A DNA stretch of 64,000 nucleotides, taken from the NCBI RefSeq assembly GCF_000143415.4, contig NW_003314267.1, positions 2,397,839 through 2,461,838 on the forward strand, given 5' to 3'. This document shows positions 22,607 through 35,507 of this stretch, one piece after another (the stretch's first letter is position 1; every line of letters starts with the position of its first letter). A model generated the notes under the pieces. It ran no database searches. It was not told the DNA's origin and saw only the letters and a list, made by a program, of their open reading frames with translations. The position numbers and the translations under genes were made by a program. This DNA is from Selaginella moellendorffii. Its lineage: Eukaryota; Streptophyta; Lycopodiopsida; Selaginellales; Selaginellaceae.

Positions 22607-24399
22607 TGTGAGACACAAAATCCCTAGGCCCCAAAGTGGAGCCAAAAGGGTGCCACGTGGTAGTGGCCAAAGCGAAAGCCAAACGAGCGTAACACGTTTG
22701 GACTAAAAGCTCCGACTTGAAAGGTTGAGAGCGGGAGTGGAACTCCCAACAAAGGGCTCGAGGAACAAGCATGAAGCGAGCAATAAGCGAGACTCCAAAA
22801 AGGGACCCAAAAAGACCAACACATGACACGTGGAAGTGTCCGAAATGGAGTCCAAGATGGACCCAAGTTGGAGTCCGAGATGGAGTCCGAGGTGGAGTCT
22901 GAGATGGAGTCCGAGATGGACCGAGACAGAGTCCGAGATGGAGTCCGAGGTGGAGTCCGAGGTGGAGGCCGAGATGGAGTCCGAAGTGGAGTCCGAGATG
23001 GAGTCCGAAGTGGAGTTCGAGATGGAGTCCGAAGTGGAGTCCGAGATAGAGTCCGAAGTGGAGTCCGAGATGGAGTTTGAAGTGGAGTCCGAGATGGAGT
23101 TCGAGATGGACCGAGACGGAGTCCGAGATGGAGTTTGAGATGGAGTCCGAGATGGACCGAGACGGAGTCCGAGATGGAGTCCGAGATGGAGTCCGAGAAG
23201 GACCCGAGATGGAGTCCGAGGTCGAGACCGAGACCAGGACCGAGACCGAGACCAAGACCGAGACCAGGACTGAGGCGGAGGCGGAGGCCGAGGCCAAGAC
23301 CGAGCCCGAGTCCGAGTCCGAGTCCAAGTCCGAGTCCGAGTCCAAGTCCGAGTTCGAGTCTGAGAGGGTGAAAGCCCAAAGCGTTCGTCTCCCAGACCCT
23401 GGGGGGTTTGGTGAGCTCCAAAAGTATAGTAAGGGGGAGGACTGCAGTGGAGCCAGTTTGGCCAGGAAAGGCCAGTTTGGCCCAGGAAAGGCCAGTTTGG
23501 CCCAGGAAAGGCCAGTTTAGCCCAGGAAGGCCAGACCTAGTGTTGGGTGATGAACTGACCACTGAGAAGTCCAAGACTAGAGTGAATACAGACCGACAAG
23601 CGGGGTAGCTTGGTGAAGTGTTCAAGAGCCGGCTCTAGTTCCCTCGGGAGATCGACTAGCCGATGCTCCCAGTCCAAGTGTGGGTGGCACTACCTACTTG
23701 GATACCAGGCGTGGCTCAATGGAACCTCGCTCTAAGCCCATGGCTAGAGCACCCAAGGGCGGAAGGCGAGGAAAGTACCTAGGTGGCTCGCATAAGGCCA
23801 CGGTGTTCCGAAATATCGTCCCAAAGGCCCAGACTGTGGAAAGGAAGAGGAGCAGTCCTCTGGGGTGTGACCAAGGACACGGTCGTGTGGTGATGAAGTC
23901 CCAGAGGACCGTGGGACTTAGTGGTCGGGCCTGTGGGCCTCGATCCAGTGGCAGTGTTGGCAAACACGGCCAAAGGCAAAAAGGGACTTAGTGGGGGCTG
24001 GCAGAGGGATATTGGGGAAGGTTGTTCCCTTTGTTGGTGGGCATCCTAAAGATGCTAAGGAGTGGATCTGGGATGACCACTCATGGATGGTTGGCCCAGT
24101 CTTGGAGAGACAAGATTATGTTGCAAGTGGTATTGGACTACCAGTGCAGCAAAGGTGATTGGGCATGGCCTTAGCATAACAGGCTGCTATGTCGGTGGTA
24201 CCTTTGAGTGTCGGTCATGGGATCAGACATATGGAGTACTTGGACCAGGTGCAAGTGTTGAGTGGCATGAATGCCATTCTTGGGGCTAGCAAGTCCCAAG
24301 TCCTGAATTGGACTTATGGAGGTTGTGAATGAGACTCCTCCAAATGGTCGGAGGTGTGGTTAAGTGACTAAAGTAGAATGGAAAAATTAGTCGCTTACA
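22607..24399 (+). repeat. Family B 5' LTR (1793 bp)
   Basis: It is about 200 bp longer than its 3' partner. The difference lies in the purine-rich hexamer array (22838-23370) and in a 21-bp repeat, about four copies of GGCCAGTTTGGCCCAGGAAA at 23450-23530 against about two in the 3' LTR. Confidence 0.9.
22838..23370 (+). repeat. Purine-rich GAGTCC/GAGATG hexamer array inside the family B 5' LTR
   Basis: About 530 bp are built from GAG-starting hexamers (GAGTCC, GAGATG, GAGGTG, GAGACC). All frames stay open, producing long low-complexity ORFs on both strands (Glu/Ser/Met one way, Leu/Gly/His or Ser/Asp the other). The ORFs are a by-product of the array. A shorter array is at 28700-29068. Confidence 0.9.
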
Positions 24400-27300
24400 A
24401 CTTGGTATCGGAGCTGTTCCTTAGTCCGACTTTTATTGGTGCTCAAGTATATCACCATTGATGTTGGCATCGGAAGGTCCTAGGAGTGGGCTTATCCTTG
24501 AGGAGTAGCATGTCGAGAGGACATGGCTCTCCACTCAAGTTCATGCGTGAACTTCGGCACAATGTGGTGGATAGAAAAGGGGCCAATAATGGAACGACTT
24601 TGGGATCTTGGGAACAGTATAAGGTTTCCTCAGAGAGCTGAGGATGTGATCCAAATGAGTGTTTGACGCAACAAACGGGCTAACGTAGTTGTGATAAACA
24701 ACTATAGTTGGGATCACGGGAAAGATAAAAACTCCAAAGCAATAAAGGAGTCACAAGATTATCCTCATATAGTTGAGGTTGGTGCTCATGAATGTGAGAC
24801 CAGAAGTAATGACTATGGGAGGTCAAATACGGAAGAGGGCTCAAGTCCTTGAAATGGTAGCCGGGGCTACCTTTGATAAATGCTGGAACAACCCAAGGAG
24901 TTGGGGGGTGTACTTAGAGATGAGTTGGTATTCTCATCACATGGACAAGTAGTCCTAAGGGGCAAAGGTTGCCCTAGAGAACAAAATCAAGTGTCAGAGC
25001 AACACTTGTGAAAATAGTCCTTGTGAGTGAGGACATAAATGCAAGAAGTGTATTCCAATGAGCTAGTGCCCGACAAGTAGGACCTTACGGGTCTGTGTAT
25101 TAACCAAGTCCAAAACTGTTGGATGACTCAAGTAGAGTCAAAGAATGGTCCTAAAGGACTGATGGAAGCATTTGGATTGAAGTGTGTGGTACCCCATGAA
25201 GGATGGGGGGGATCATAGGATCCAAGGATGAGAATAGAGGGTATTTCATCGATGGCAAAATGTGCCATGCTAAAGTCGTGGGAAGGGTGTTCCCAAAAAA
25301 GAAAACAACTTTGAAACAAAGTTGTGTGTGACCTCTATGGTGCAGTGCTAACGGATGGTTGGCATGAGAAAGAGTGGTATTGATCTTGGCAAAGACTTAG
25401 ACACAAAGAAGAAGTGTTATAGAGGTAGCCTCGTGGAGCCGATGGTGTGGAGACACCAAATGTGCCAAGGGGTGATACCTTGAGGCTATGTTGGTGAGTT
25501 CATGAGAACCCCTTGCCAAAGGAATCCCAATGGAAATGGGAATGGCATAGCCTAAGTTGCAGAGCATGCAGTTGGAGTGTGGTGACCCAGATAATGATGG
25601 AGGTGTGAAAGCACCAGCAATGAGTTGTAGGACTTGACAACTATGAGGCAACTAAGAAAGAAGTGCAAAATAATTGGTTAAACGGGTAGAAGGTAGCTAT
25701 CCAAGCCTTCTTAATGGCATAAGGAAATTGAATATACCCTTACGGGGGATAAGTTGCTTATGTTGCGATATAGTAAGTCAATGTCATGAAAGAAAATATT
25801 CATTGTCAAGGAAGCCGTCATTGGGACACCTGAACACTCTAGAACACCAGGAGGTGGTGTTTGATGTCGCGAGGGCAATAGATAAGGCCGAAGGGACTAA
25901 GTCCCTAGCGAATGATGGATAGAAGGTGCTATCCAAATGTCCAAGGTGGCAGAGACAGGAGAAGACTGTCTACTCGAATTGGACAAAGCCAAAAATGGAA
26001 TTTTGGCAAGACTAGCGATGGGCATGTAAAGGCCCATAAGCAACAACATAATCTCGGTGTGTGGGATTATAGAGTAAGTACGAGCGAAGCACTTAATCCA
26101 TCGAAGGCATACCTGGATTGAGGAACCACTCCCTAGGCTATCGGGTAGGTCATCCCTAAGAATACTTGCTAAGGCATGATAGAAAGTGCAAAGCTATCCT
26201 CCTGGTCTGGAGGAGAATGACCGAAGGAAAGGTGTGAAGCCAAAAGCAAGAAGTATGGGGGTAGAACCAAACCATAGGAATCGAAGGGCATAACCAAGGT
26301 TGGTTATGCCAGTTGGGAGTGGAGAATCAAGTGGGGGCTCGAGGGTGTTGCCGCTAGCAACCGTGATGCCATGGAGAGTCTAAAATATGGAATTGTCCAT
26401 GTTAAACTATATGGTAATTGGAAAGCTTGCAAAAAGGGAGGCCTTAGCAAGCTAAGGGACAGAATTCCTTCAAGGTTCCCAAAGATGATTCTAGGTAGTT
26501 TAGTACCTAGATAGGCCAAGCATAAATGGTTCAAAGAACGCGCGAAATCAGAGTGGCGCAGTAGAAGTGTGGTCTTGAAGCTTGCCATGAGGCAAGGCTA
26601 TCAAGGTTAGGGAAGTAGTTCCCGAGTGTTCAAAGAGAGGGCTTTGAACAAAAGTCAATGCTCAACGGCTTTCACGCTTGTGCAGGAACCATGTTACAGT
26701 GGTCAGAGGACTTGCCAAAGCGAAATTAGCAAGTCAGGGGAACAAATACCCTAGTTGAAGGTGATAACTTCAAAAAGGGTGGGCCATGGGGCCAAGCATG
26801 GAGGAGTCCATGCATGATCATAGACTTGTCAAGTAAGAGGACTTGGCAGTGTGGAGGAACTAGGTTCCTAAGCTGTGATCTATAGTGCGCGTTGAGTATA
26901 AGTTGGTGCACCGGCGTGGGGAGTCACGCCAGGCATCCTGGGTGATGCCGTCCGTAGAGTTCGAGTCCCGACCCTTTAGTGCTTGGGTTCGAGTCCCAAC
27001 TCACTAGGGCGTGGTGATGGTTTGGAATATGAGGACACTCATTTTTCGGTGGTCATAGACTCTCAGTGTGGAGACTGGTTTGGGCACACCGCCAAGCGAG
27101 GGATGCCTCGGAGTTGTGATGCACCGTTAGATTGCTTAGTGTGGCTCAGCATATGTAACTTGAACAGTTGGTGCCAGTGGCACCAAGGACGTGGTGAATG
27201 AGATGGGGACACCCAGTCTCAGTTGCTATGGACCCTTGGTCGGAAGGGCTGGCTTGGGTGCACCGCCAAGTGTGGGGGATGCCCCCGGGGTCGTAGTTAA

Positions 27301-28466
27301 CAAGTTAAAGGTTTGGAAGACCTAGTACCTATTGGCAAACCTGTTAAGGTGCCGAGGTGAGATCACTAGGTGATCTTGTGGCTAATAAGGACAAGGTCCT
27401 TGTTTGGGCTAAGGAATAAGGTTCCTAGTTCAAAGTGTTGATTTGCACTATTGATGATGGTGTGGCTTGGTCAAGGTGACCAAGTGGGAAAAGCATATTA
27501 GGGAAATGAGCTATGTCATTGCGATGGCATAGTGTGTCCAAGGCAAGTAGTGTCTAAAGAGACCTATAGGAGGGTCACAAAGTTGGGTCGTGAATAGAGC
27601 CCACAACAGAAGATGCTAAAGAGACTTACTAGGGGTGAACACCCTAGTCTTGGCAAAGTAGAGCCTTTGCTATGGAATCAAAAGAATACCTCAAGGAGGG
27701 AGGCAGAGATTCAGTGTTGCTTGGTGCAACAATCAACGGATAGGAGCAAAAGATGAGTGGCCAAGATAGGGCCGTGGAATCCCTTGGAAGGAATCCAAGT
27801 GACAAAGTTAGGCGAGAAACAATAATGTGTTGCACGCTAACAAATTGCGGGAAAGGAAGTGTGTTTCCAAGGATGGATTCCGAATTGCTCCGATTTGGCG
27901 AAAGTGGAAGCTCCAAGGGAAGGAGCGGTAAGGTAGCCAAATGATAAGGCCATAGACAGCCCTAGCACAAAGTATGATAAATGGAACTTAGTGCCCAAGG
28001 TGGCACGAAATAGAAGAGAGGATGAGGGTGCCCTCAAGTAAAGAACTTCCTAGGATAGGAAGTGGAGTTGCACAATATGTGCAATGCAAGGTGTTGGAGA
28101 CACCTAGGAAAATTGACTTCAAGAAGTCAAAAGTAAACGTTCCAAAGTGCAAAGGTTATATCGATGAAAATTGAGACTACTCAAGATGGAGTAGTGGGAT
28201 TGAGATAGAGTCGGTGTCTCTAACAAGTTTAGCGAGAACTAAACCAATAAACAAAAAGAACCACCACAAGTGGTCCAATCAGTCTCTAAGTTGGAGAGAC
28301 TATCCTCCTTAGAGGATGGACAAGGCATGGTGAGCCTTCGGGGTCAAACCATAGACAAATATTGGCCAGGTGCCAAGGATGGGAATGGTAATATCTGCGG
28401 GTGTTACTTTATAAAAGGGTTTACCGTTTGATGAGGACATCGAACTTCGTTTATGGGTGGTGGAGT
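24400..28466 (+). other. Internal region of element B, no coding capacity
   Basis: Only short random ORFs are present, none with gag, protease, RT, RNase H or integrase motifs. Two GGTTCGAGTCCC-like B-box motifs at about 26957 and 26987 recall tRNA promoters, but no cloverleaf could be drawn. Confidence 0.7.
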
Positions 28467-30063
28467 TGTGAGACACAAAATCCCTAGGACCCAAAGTGGA
28501 GCTGGAAAGGGTGCCACGTGGTAGTGGCCGAAGTGAAAGCCAAACGAGCATAACACGTTTGGACTAAAAGCTCCGACTTGAAAGGTCGAGAGCGGGAGTG
28601 GAACTCCCAACAAAGTGCTCAAGGAACAAGCACGAAGCGAGCAATAAGCGAGGCTCCAAAAAAGGGACCCAAAAAGGACCAACACATGACACGTGGAAGT
28701 GTCCGAGGTGGAGTCTGAGATGGAGTCCGAGATGGAGTCCGAAGTGGAGTCCGAGATGGAGTCCGAGATGGACCGAGACGGAGTCCGAGATGGAGTCCGA
28801 GGTGGAGTCCGAGATGGAGTCCGAAGTGGAGTCCGAGATGGACCGAGACGGAGTCCGAGATGGAGTCCGAGATGGACCCGAGATGGAATCCGAGATAGAG
28901 TCCGAGAACGACCCGAGATGAAGTCCGAGGTCGAGACCGAGACCGGGACCAAGACCGAGACCGGGACCGAGACCGAGACCGAGACCGGGACTGAGACCGA
29001 GACCGAGGCAAAGGCCGAGACCAAGCCCGAGTCCGAGTCCAAGTCTGAGTCCGAGTTCGAGTTTGAGAGGGTGAAAGCCCAAAGCGTTCGTCTCCCAGAC
29101 CCTGGGGGGTTTGGTGAGCTCCAAAAGTATAGTAAGGGGGAGGACTGCAGTGGAGCCAGTTTGGCCAGGAAAGGCTAGTTTGGCCCAGGAAGGCCAGACC
29201 CAGTGTTGGGTGATGAACTGACCACTGGGAAGTCCAAGACTAGAGTGAATACGGACTGACAAGTGGGGTAGCTTGGTGAAGTGTTCAAGAGCCGGCTCTA
29301 GTTCCCCCGGGAGATCGACTAGCCGATGCTCCCAGTCCAAGTGTGGGTGGCACTACCTACTTGGATACCAGGCGTGGCTTAACGGAACCTCGCTCTAAGC
29401 CCATGGTTAGAGCACCCAAAGGTGGAAGGCGGGGAGAGTACCTAGGTGGCTCGCATAAGGCCACGGTGTTCCGAAGTGTTGTCCCCAAGTCCCAGACTGT
29501 GGAAAGGAAAAAGAGCAATCCTTTGGTATGGTGGCCAAGGATACGGTCACATGGTGAGGAAGTCCCAGAGGACCATAGGACTTAGTGGTCAGGCTTATGG
29601 GCCTCGATCCAGTGGCACTGTTGGCAAACTCGGCCAAAGGCAAAGAGGGACTTAGTGGGGACTGACAGAGGGATATTGAGGAAGGCTGTTCCCTTTGTCG
29701 GTGGGCATCCTAAGGATGTTAAGGAGTGGATCTGGGATGACCACTCACGGATGGTTGGCTCAGTCTTGGAGAGACAAGACTGTGTTGCAAGTGGTATTGG
29801 ACTACCAGTGCAGCAAAGGTGATTGGGCATGGCCTTAGCGTAATAGACTGCTATGTCGGTGGTACCTTTGAGTGTCGGTCATGGGATCGAACACATGGAG
29901 CACTTGGACTAGGTGCAAGGGTTGAGTGGCATGGATGGCATTCTTGGGGCTAGCAAGTCACAAGTCCTGAATTGGACTTATGGAGGTTGTGAATGAGACT
30001 CTTCCAAGTGGTCGGAGGTGTGGTTAAGTGACTAAAGTAGAATGGAAAATTTAGTCGCTTACA
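28467..30063 (+). repeat. Family B 3' LTR (1597 bp)
   Basis: It is nearly identical to the 5' LTR outside the arrays. Its own hexamer array spans 28700-29068. Confidence 0.9.
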
Positions 30064-30068
30064 ATCAG

Positions 30069-31552
30069 CCCCTCTTGTTCAAGTGTTAGTTTACTGGGCT
30101 TAGCAACTGTACTTAGCTAGATGGACATAAGGTAGGAACTCCTATGTGTTTCTAACTAAACATACTCAGTCTGGCTCTTAGTTCTCTTTTGCTCTGTCTT
30201 GCATTGGCTTGATAAGAACCCTTGCGTATTGAGATTAGTCCCTCAATATCACTGGATGATAGCTTACCGTGTCTGCTAAACACCCTCATTATCATGCCCT
30301 TTGTGTTAGTCTCATTTCGGTACCAAATACTATTTATAGAAAGTGTTTAAATTTACTCATTTGGCATATCTATGGAATGTAGAGATTGTCTTGAACACAA
30401 TGGTGTTCGTCTTGTGTCCAAATTCGCAATCTAGGGGCATTCCATATTTAGTAAGTTTTGAGCTTGTCCCAGAGACTAACTCTTGATACTAAAGGAGACT
30501 TGGGGTGAAAGCCGAAAGCGTGTGTTCCTCAAGGGGGGGGGGGGGGGGGGGTTTCAAATGTATAATAAAGATAATGGGTAGGTTGGGCATGGCCAACCAA
30601 CTTGAGGCATAATCTAGCTCCCACTTGTGTACCTGTCCTTATTCTGCGTGTAGCTTGGGTCTAAGCCCAAGCTCCACACCATATTAGCTAGTGGAGTACC
30701 CATGTCCTCGCATTAGGCCACCGGTATGCCAAAATAACACCAGATTCTGTTTGGCTTTGTTTTACATACTAGTCTTAGCATTGAGATCTTAGATGCTCTA
30801 GGATTGTTCCAAATCGCTTCATGCTCCTATCCCTTTGCTCCTTGAGTTGTATGCTCGAAAGTTGCTCTATTGTCCGATTCCGTCACTCCTTGGCTCTCCA
30901 TACTAGGAGTTTGGCACCATTCCTTCATTTAGAGGCCCAAGGCTTTGAAACTCAAGTTTCACACCATTGTCCTTTACACATGGCATGTGGCACGTGGCAC
31001 ATAGGGGGGGGCTATGGGAGGTTCCAAATGTATAGTAGGGATAATGGGTAGGTTAGGTATGGCTAACCAGCCTAAGGTATAATCTAGCTCCTGCTTGCGT
31101 GCTTATCCTTGTTTTGCATCCGGCTTGGGTCTAAGCCCAAGTTCCACACCATGTTAGCTGGTGGAGTACCCATGTCCTCGCATTAAGCCACCGGTATGCC
31201 AAAATAGTGCTAGACTCTGTTTGGCTCCATTTTACGTGCTAGTCCTAGCATTGGGATCCTAGATGCTCTAGGATTGTTCTAAGTTGCTTCATGCTCCTGT
31301 CCCTTCGCTCATTGGGCTGTATGCTTAGGAGTTGCTCCGTGGTTCGGTTCCGTCACTCCTTGGCTCCATGCTAGGAGTTTGGCACTGTTCCTTCGTTTAG
31401 AGGCCCAAGGCCCTCAAACTCGAGTTCCACACCACTGTTTTTTGGACACGTGGCATGTGGCATGTGACACGTGGCACATGGAGGGTTTAAATTCCACTTT
31501 GTGGTTATCCTATGGTAAATCACTATAGGATAAAGGGTAAAAATTACATGCA
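30069..31552 (+). repeat. Family A 5' LTR, main part, with internal tandem duplication
   Basis: This is the part of the 5' LTR to the right of element B. Units of about 470 bp at about 30535-31003 and 31004-31480 are tandem copies; each contains ATAATGGGTAGGTTGGGCAT-like sequence and a CACGTGGCACAT-type end. The 3' LTR has a single unit. This accounts for most of the LTR length difference. A run of 19 G lies at 30533-30551. Confidence 0.8.
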
Positions 31553-34500
31553 TTACATTTGGTATTAGAGAATGAGTCTCAGCGAGTATTATTCAATGAG
31601 ATTAGGCAATTAGTCTCATTACATACGCAGAGATGAAAACGATGATCCAAGTGGGTACATGTTTTGGTGCAAAGGCTTCGCAATCGTTCCTTGGGTATAG
31701 ATTTGGTTACCTTTTTTTACCTTATTAAGTGAGTTTGCTCTTGGGCTCATAAGAAGGATTCAGATGCTCTGTTAGCACAAGATTGTGCTTGGGCTCATGA
31801 ATGAGGCACATTAGTACAAGTTTGCGCTTGGGCTTGTGAGTGAAGCACATTAGCAACTCAAGGTTACACTTTGAGTTGGCAGGATTAATATTAACCTATT
31901 GGTGGTTACTATGAGTTCTTCCTTGTACCCTAAGTAAAAGTAAACCTCCCTTAGGTTTGCTATAAGTGGCAAATAGGCTGGTCTGTAGCTGTTTAGCATG
32001 GCACTAGTGGATCCTTCCTAAGCATGATTACAAGTGGATCAACCAAGATTATAAGGATTAGTCTATTGGTTTAAGTAGTTATTGCCGTGCTCTCTTATAA
32101 ACTTTTCTTAGATTAGACTTAAAGTAGTGCAAAAGCAAGCTTAAGGTTTGGTTAAAGATGAGACCGAAAAGAGAGTCATCAGGGATGAAGGATCAAACAC
32201 GTAAATAATTTTTTCTTCTTAAAGAGATGATTTGCAACAAGGTGTTAACTCATTGCTCATGTTCACATTATGCAATCAAGAGTCCCTACCTTGATGCATG
32301 TTAGAAATGATGATTTTACAGGTGGTGAGTCATGGGGTGAAGCGCTATACTATTTTGTCTAGGCTTACTATTGAAGACTTGGGCTACAATACTCAATTCT
32401 TTTTTGGGGAACCTTGCTATTGCTCCTTAAGTAGTTTGGTGTTAGATTAGTTTTGAGTTTGGTCGAAAAGAGAGTGGCATAAGCTTATTCATGTTGTGAA
32501 CAAAAGTTAGTGATGTTAGGTGTTGTAAATCTATATTGGTGGAGTGTGGCATTTATGTTACATTTTGTCGAATTGAGTTGGCACTTGATATGCACATAAA
32601 CCTTTGAAGTAATGATATGGGCGTTGCTTATGGTGCTACTTAATAGATGATTAAATCATTGTGATTTCTTATATCATATCCATGTGATAGTGAGCAATGT
32701 GTTTATGAAGTTGCTTGGTTAAATGATGATCAACCCCAAAGTGGTTAATAGTGAAGCTAGTCTACTTGCAAAGTAGTAACATTGTAGTAACCTTGACTGG
32801 TTTCTCAATAATGATCTATGATATGCTAAACTTAAGTTGGTACCTTGTTTCCTTGAAGATTTGCCCATTGAGGTGTTGGAAAAAGGTTATATCTTTCATT
32901 TGCTATAGCTCATTGGTAAATTTGTTGCACTTGGAGTAGATTATTGGATGAAGAAGGTGTGTAGTTGAAGCATTAACTTTGCTAGCACTTGTGTTAGTGG
33001 AAATGGCATTATTATTTCAAGTGATAAGAAGTTTTTCCTTGGAACTTGATTTTTTATGTCATTTTTCTTGTTAGTGTTTTAGCTTCACATTGAATCTTGA
33101 AGGTGGTTAAAGAAGAGTGTTAATGCAATGTGGATATCTAAAGATATGGTTTTCGTAATCAAGCCTTGGATAGTCATTTTGCATTTTGTGGATGTCAATG
33201 TTGGATGTCGAAAAATGGGCAAAAATGTTCAATGCTTAGACACTATTGGGTCATGAAAATTTGTGTTGAGGTGAACCTATATGAAGTTAGTAAGAGGAAG
33301 TTAGTTGAGTCTTGAAAGTTTGCATTCCTAGATTGTTTCCCTAAGATGGAAAATTTTCCACAAATTTTTTTAGACTTTTCCAATGGCTAATCTATTGATC
33401 ACTTTACTCAAAACTCATTCCATTTTCAAAAACCAATACAAACTAGTGAAAGAGTTGAAGTTAACTTTAGTTAACTTAAACTTTAGTAGATAGTTTGCAT
33501 GATGCAACCCAAAAGGGATGCTAACTTTTGGGGCTAAAGAAATTGAGTTGGATAGAGTCTGGAGTTGGTGTAGAAAAGTGGTATTTACGCTTTTCTAGAA
33601 AAGTGACCCTTGCACCTTTCTTCTTTAGCGGTGTGCTTGGTGGTAGGTTGCATCTTGTATTTTATTAAAACTCTATGAGAGTAGTGAGCTCTTACTGATT
33701 CTGGCTTGGTTTTAGTGGTCCTACACCTTGGCTAAGGATGGTGATGTCCAACTTAGTTGTTTGAGTTTAAAATGTTAATACCTGTACTATAGCTTATCTA
33801 AGTGGAGGTTGTGTACTAATATAAGTTCATCTCATAGTCTTCACTTTAGTTTCGACTAAATATTGATTATGCATAGTTAGCCTCTTCAAGGCATGCTTAG
33901 AGCTATTGGTTAAATGCATTAGTGAGCTTATTGCGGTTGAGTTAGATTCGAGTGGTCATTTAGTTCGTGCTTGTCCATGAACTTTTATCTAGTACCTAGG
34001 TATTACGTTTATATTGGACAAGTATATAACTCGATGGCACGAGTTTAGTGTTTGGTTCTTGTGAAGGCAAGTTGAAAAGTGATTGTTAGTTGCTTTGGAC
34101 TAGTGATTGCTTGTAGACTTTGTCGAGGACTATTGACACTTGCTTCACTTGAAGAAGATTTATCAGTGATGGGTTTGCTTCACTGGATAGTGTTGCGGAG
34201 GATTGTGTTGTTAGACTTACATGGGTTTTCCATATTGGCATGTCGACTCTACCTCTGTCGATATCGTTTGGTTGTGTTTAGTTTGTAATGTTAAATTTCA
34301 TTGAGTCTTGGATATAGCAAATCACTCCTTGATGATGTGTTATCTAAAACTAAGTATTGTTGAAGAATTAGTCTCAGATATTGAGTAAAGTATCTTCGAC
34401 TTTGGTTAACTTGGTTGCTAAAGAGCTTTGAGTGGTGATTCACTCTTACTTTCTATTAGTTTTGTTTTGGTGTTAATAGCATTGAAGTGATGCTTTGTCG

Positions 34501-34912
34501 TTGATATTGTTGATATTGAAATTCAAGTGAAATTAGATGTCTTTCCATATGATTGATATTGAGTTTCATTAATCTCGATGAAGATCGTGTTGATGATTTA
34601 GCTGTAACTTTGTGTTATTAGCATTTATGCATTTGCTAGTTAGCAACTATATTGACGTTCAAACAAGCTGAGTGACAAATTGAGTTAGTTGTGTTCTAAA
34701 CGAGATTATTTAGTAAGGGTTGAGCTTTAAGCTTTTCCTTGAAAAGTGATTCAGTCGTGGACAATGCTAACTCTACAACAGGAAGAGTTAGTGATTGATA
34801 TTAAAATGTTTGAATCTTTATTGGATTTAAGATAAGATATATTGATCATTGATGATTCTTCTTATACTTTTTATTAAGTGAGTTACATCTTGCTATAGAT
34901 AAATTCATGAAG

Positions 34913-35507
34913 GATCAATTAAATGATCACTTATTGAGCATAACTTCGTAGTGTTTGGCTTTTGGATTGATGCAAACATGCCCTTCATTAGCTTTAGCAT
35001 TATGAAATTTAGTTTATGGATGTGTTGAGGAGGATATTAATGGTTGAACCATAATTCTTCTTTGGCATTGAAGTTAATTCATGCGAAACTCGTGATCATT
35101 TTTAAACAAGACTTAGTTATAAGCTTTTTTGAGTTTTTGGTTCCTTGAGTTTTATGCTCATTATTCCATTTGTTAGAAGTTGTTGGGGAAGGTATGTTAA
35201 CTCCTTAGGATCGATTAGATGATCATTTGTTGAGCATAACTTCGTAGTGTTTGGCTTTTGGATTGATGCAAACATACCCTTCATTAACTTTAGCATTATG
35301 AAATTTAGTTTATGGATGTGTTGAGGAGGATATTAATGGTTGAACCATGATTTCTTCTTTGGCATTGAAGTTAGTTTATGTGAAACTTGTGATCATTGTT
35401 AAACAAGACTTAGTTATAAGCTTTTTCGAGCTTTTGGTTCCTTGAGTTTTATGCTCATTGTTTTATTTGTTAAAAGTTGTTGGGGAAGGTATGTTAACTC
35501 CTTAGCT
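34913..35507 (+). repeat. 297-bp tandem duplication in the element A internal region
   Basis: Two adjacent units (about 34913-35209 and 35210-35507) both contain GAGCATAACTTCGTAGTGTT and end near GGTATGTTAACTCCTTAG. They are highly similar. Confidence 0.85.

Larger units (their letters stand above)
22607..30063 (+). mobile_element. Family B LTR retrotransposon, complete, non-autonomous, nested in the family A 5' LTR
   Basis: The 7457-bp element has LTRs 22607-24399 and 28467-30063, both starting TGTGAGACACAAAATCCCTA and ending GTCGCTTACA. The five-base target duplication ATCAG flanks it (22602-22606 and 30064-30068). The primer-binding site TGGTATCGGAGC (24403-24414) is tRNA-Met-like. A G-rich tract, GGGTGGTGGAG, precedes the 3' LTR. 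The internal 4.07 kb lacks any ORF with transposon domains. Outside the repeat arrays the LTRs are very similar, so insertion is comparatively recent. Confidence 0.92.

Noticed and set aside
22587-23625. Long minus-strand ORFs (252 and 333 codons) rich in Ser/Asp or Leu/Gly
   Set aside because: They are produced by the purine hexamer array and lie inside a retrotransposon LTR; the same happens in the other LTR at 28404-29340.
26940-27010. tRNA-like B-box motifs (GTTCGAGTCCC twice)
   Set aside because: No acceptor stem or anticodon arm can be drawn around them; they lie inside element B.
30533-30551. Run of 19 G as a possible G-quadruplex regulator
   Set aside because: A single homopolymer in a decayed LTR; its length may be an assembly artefact.
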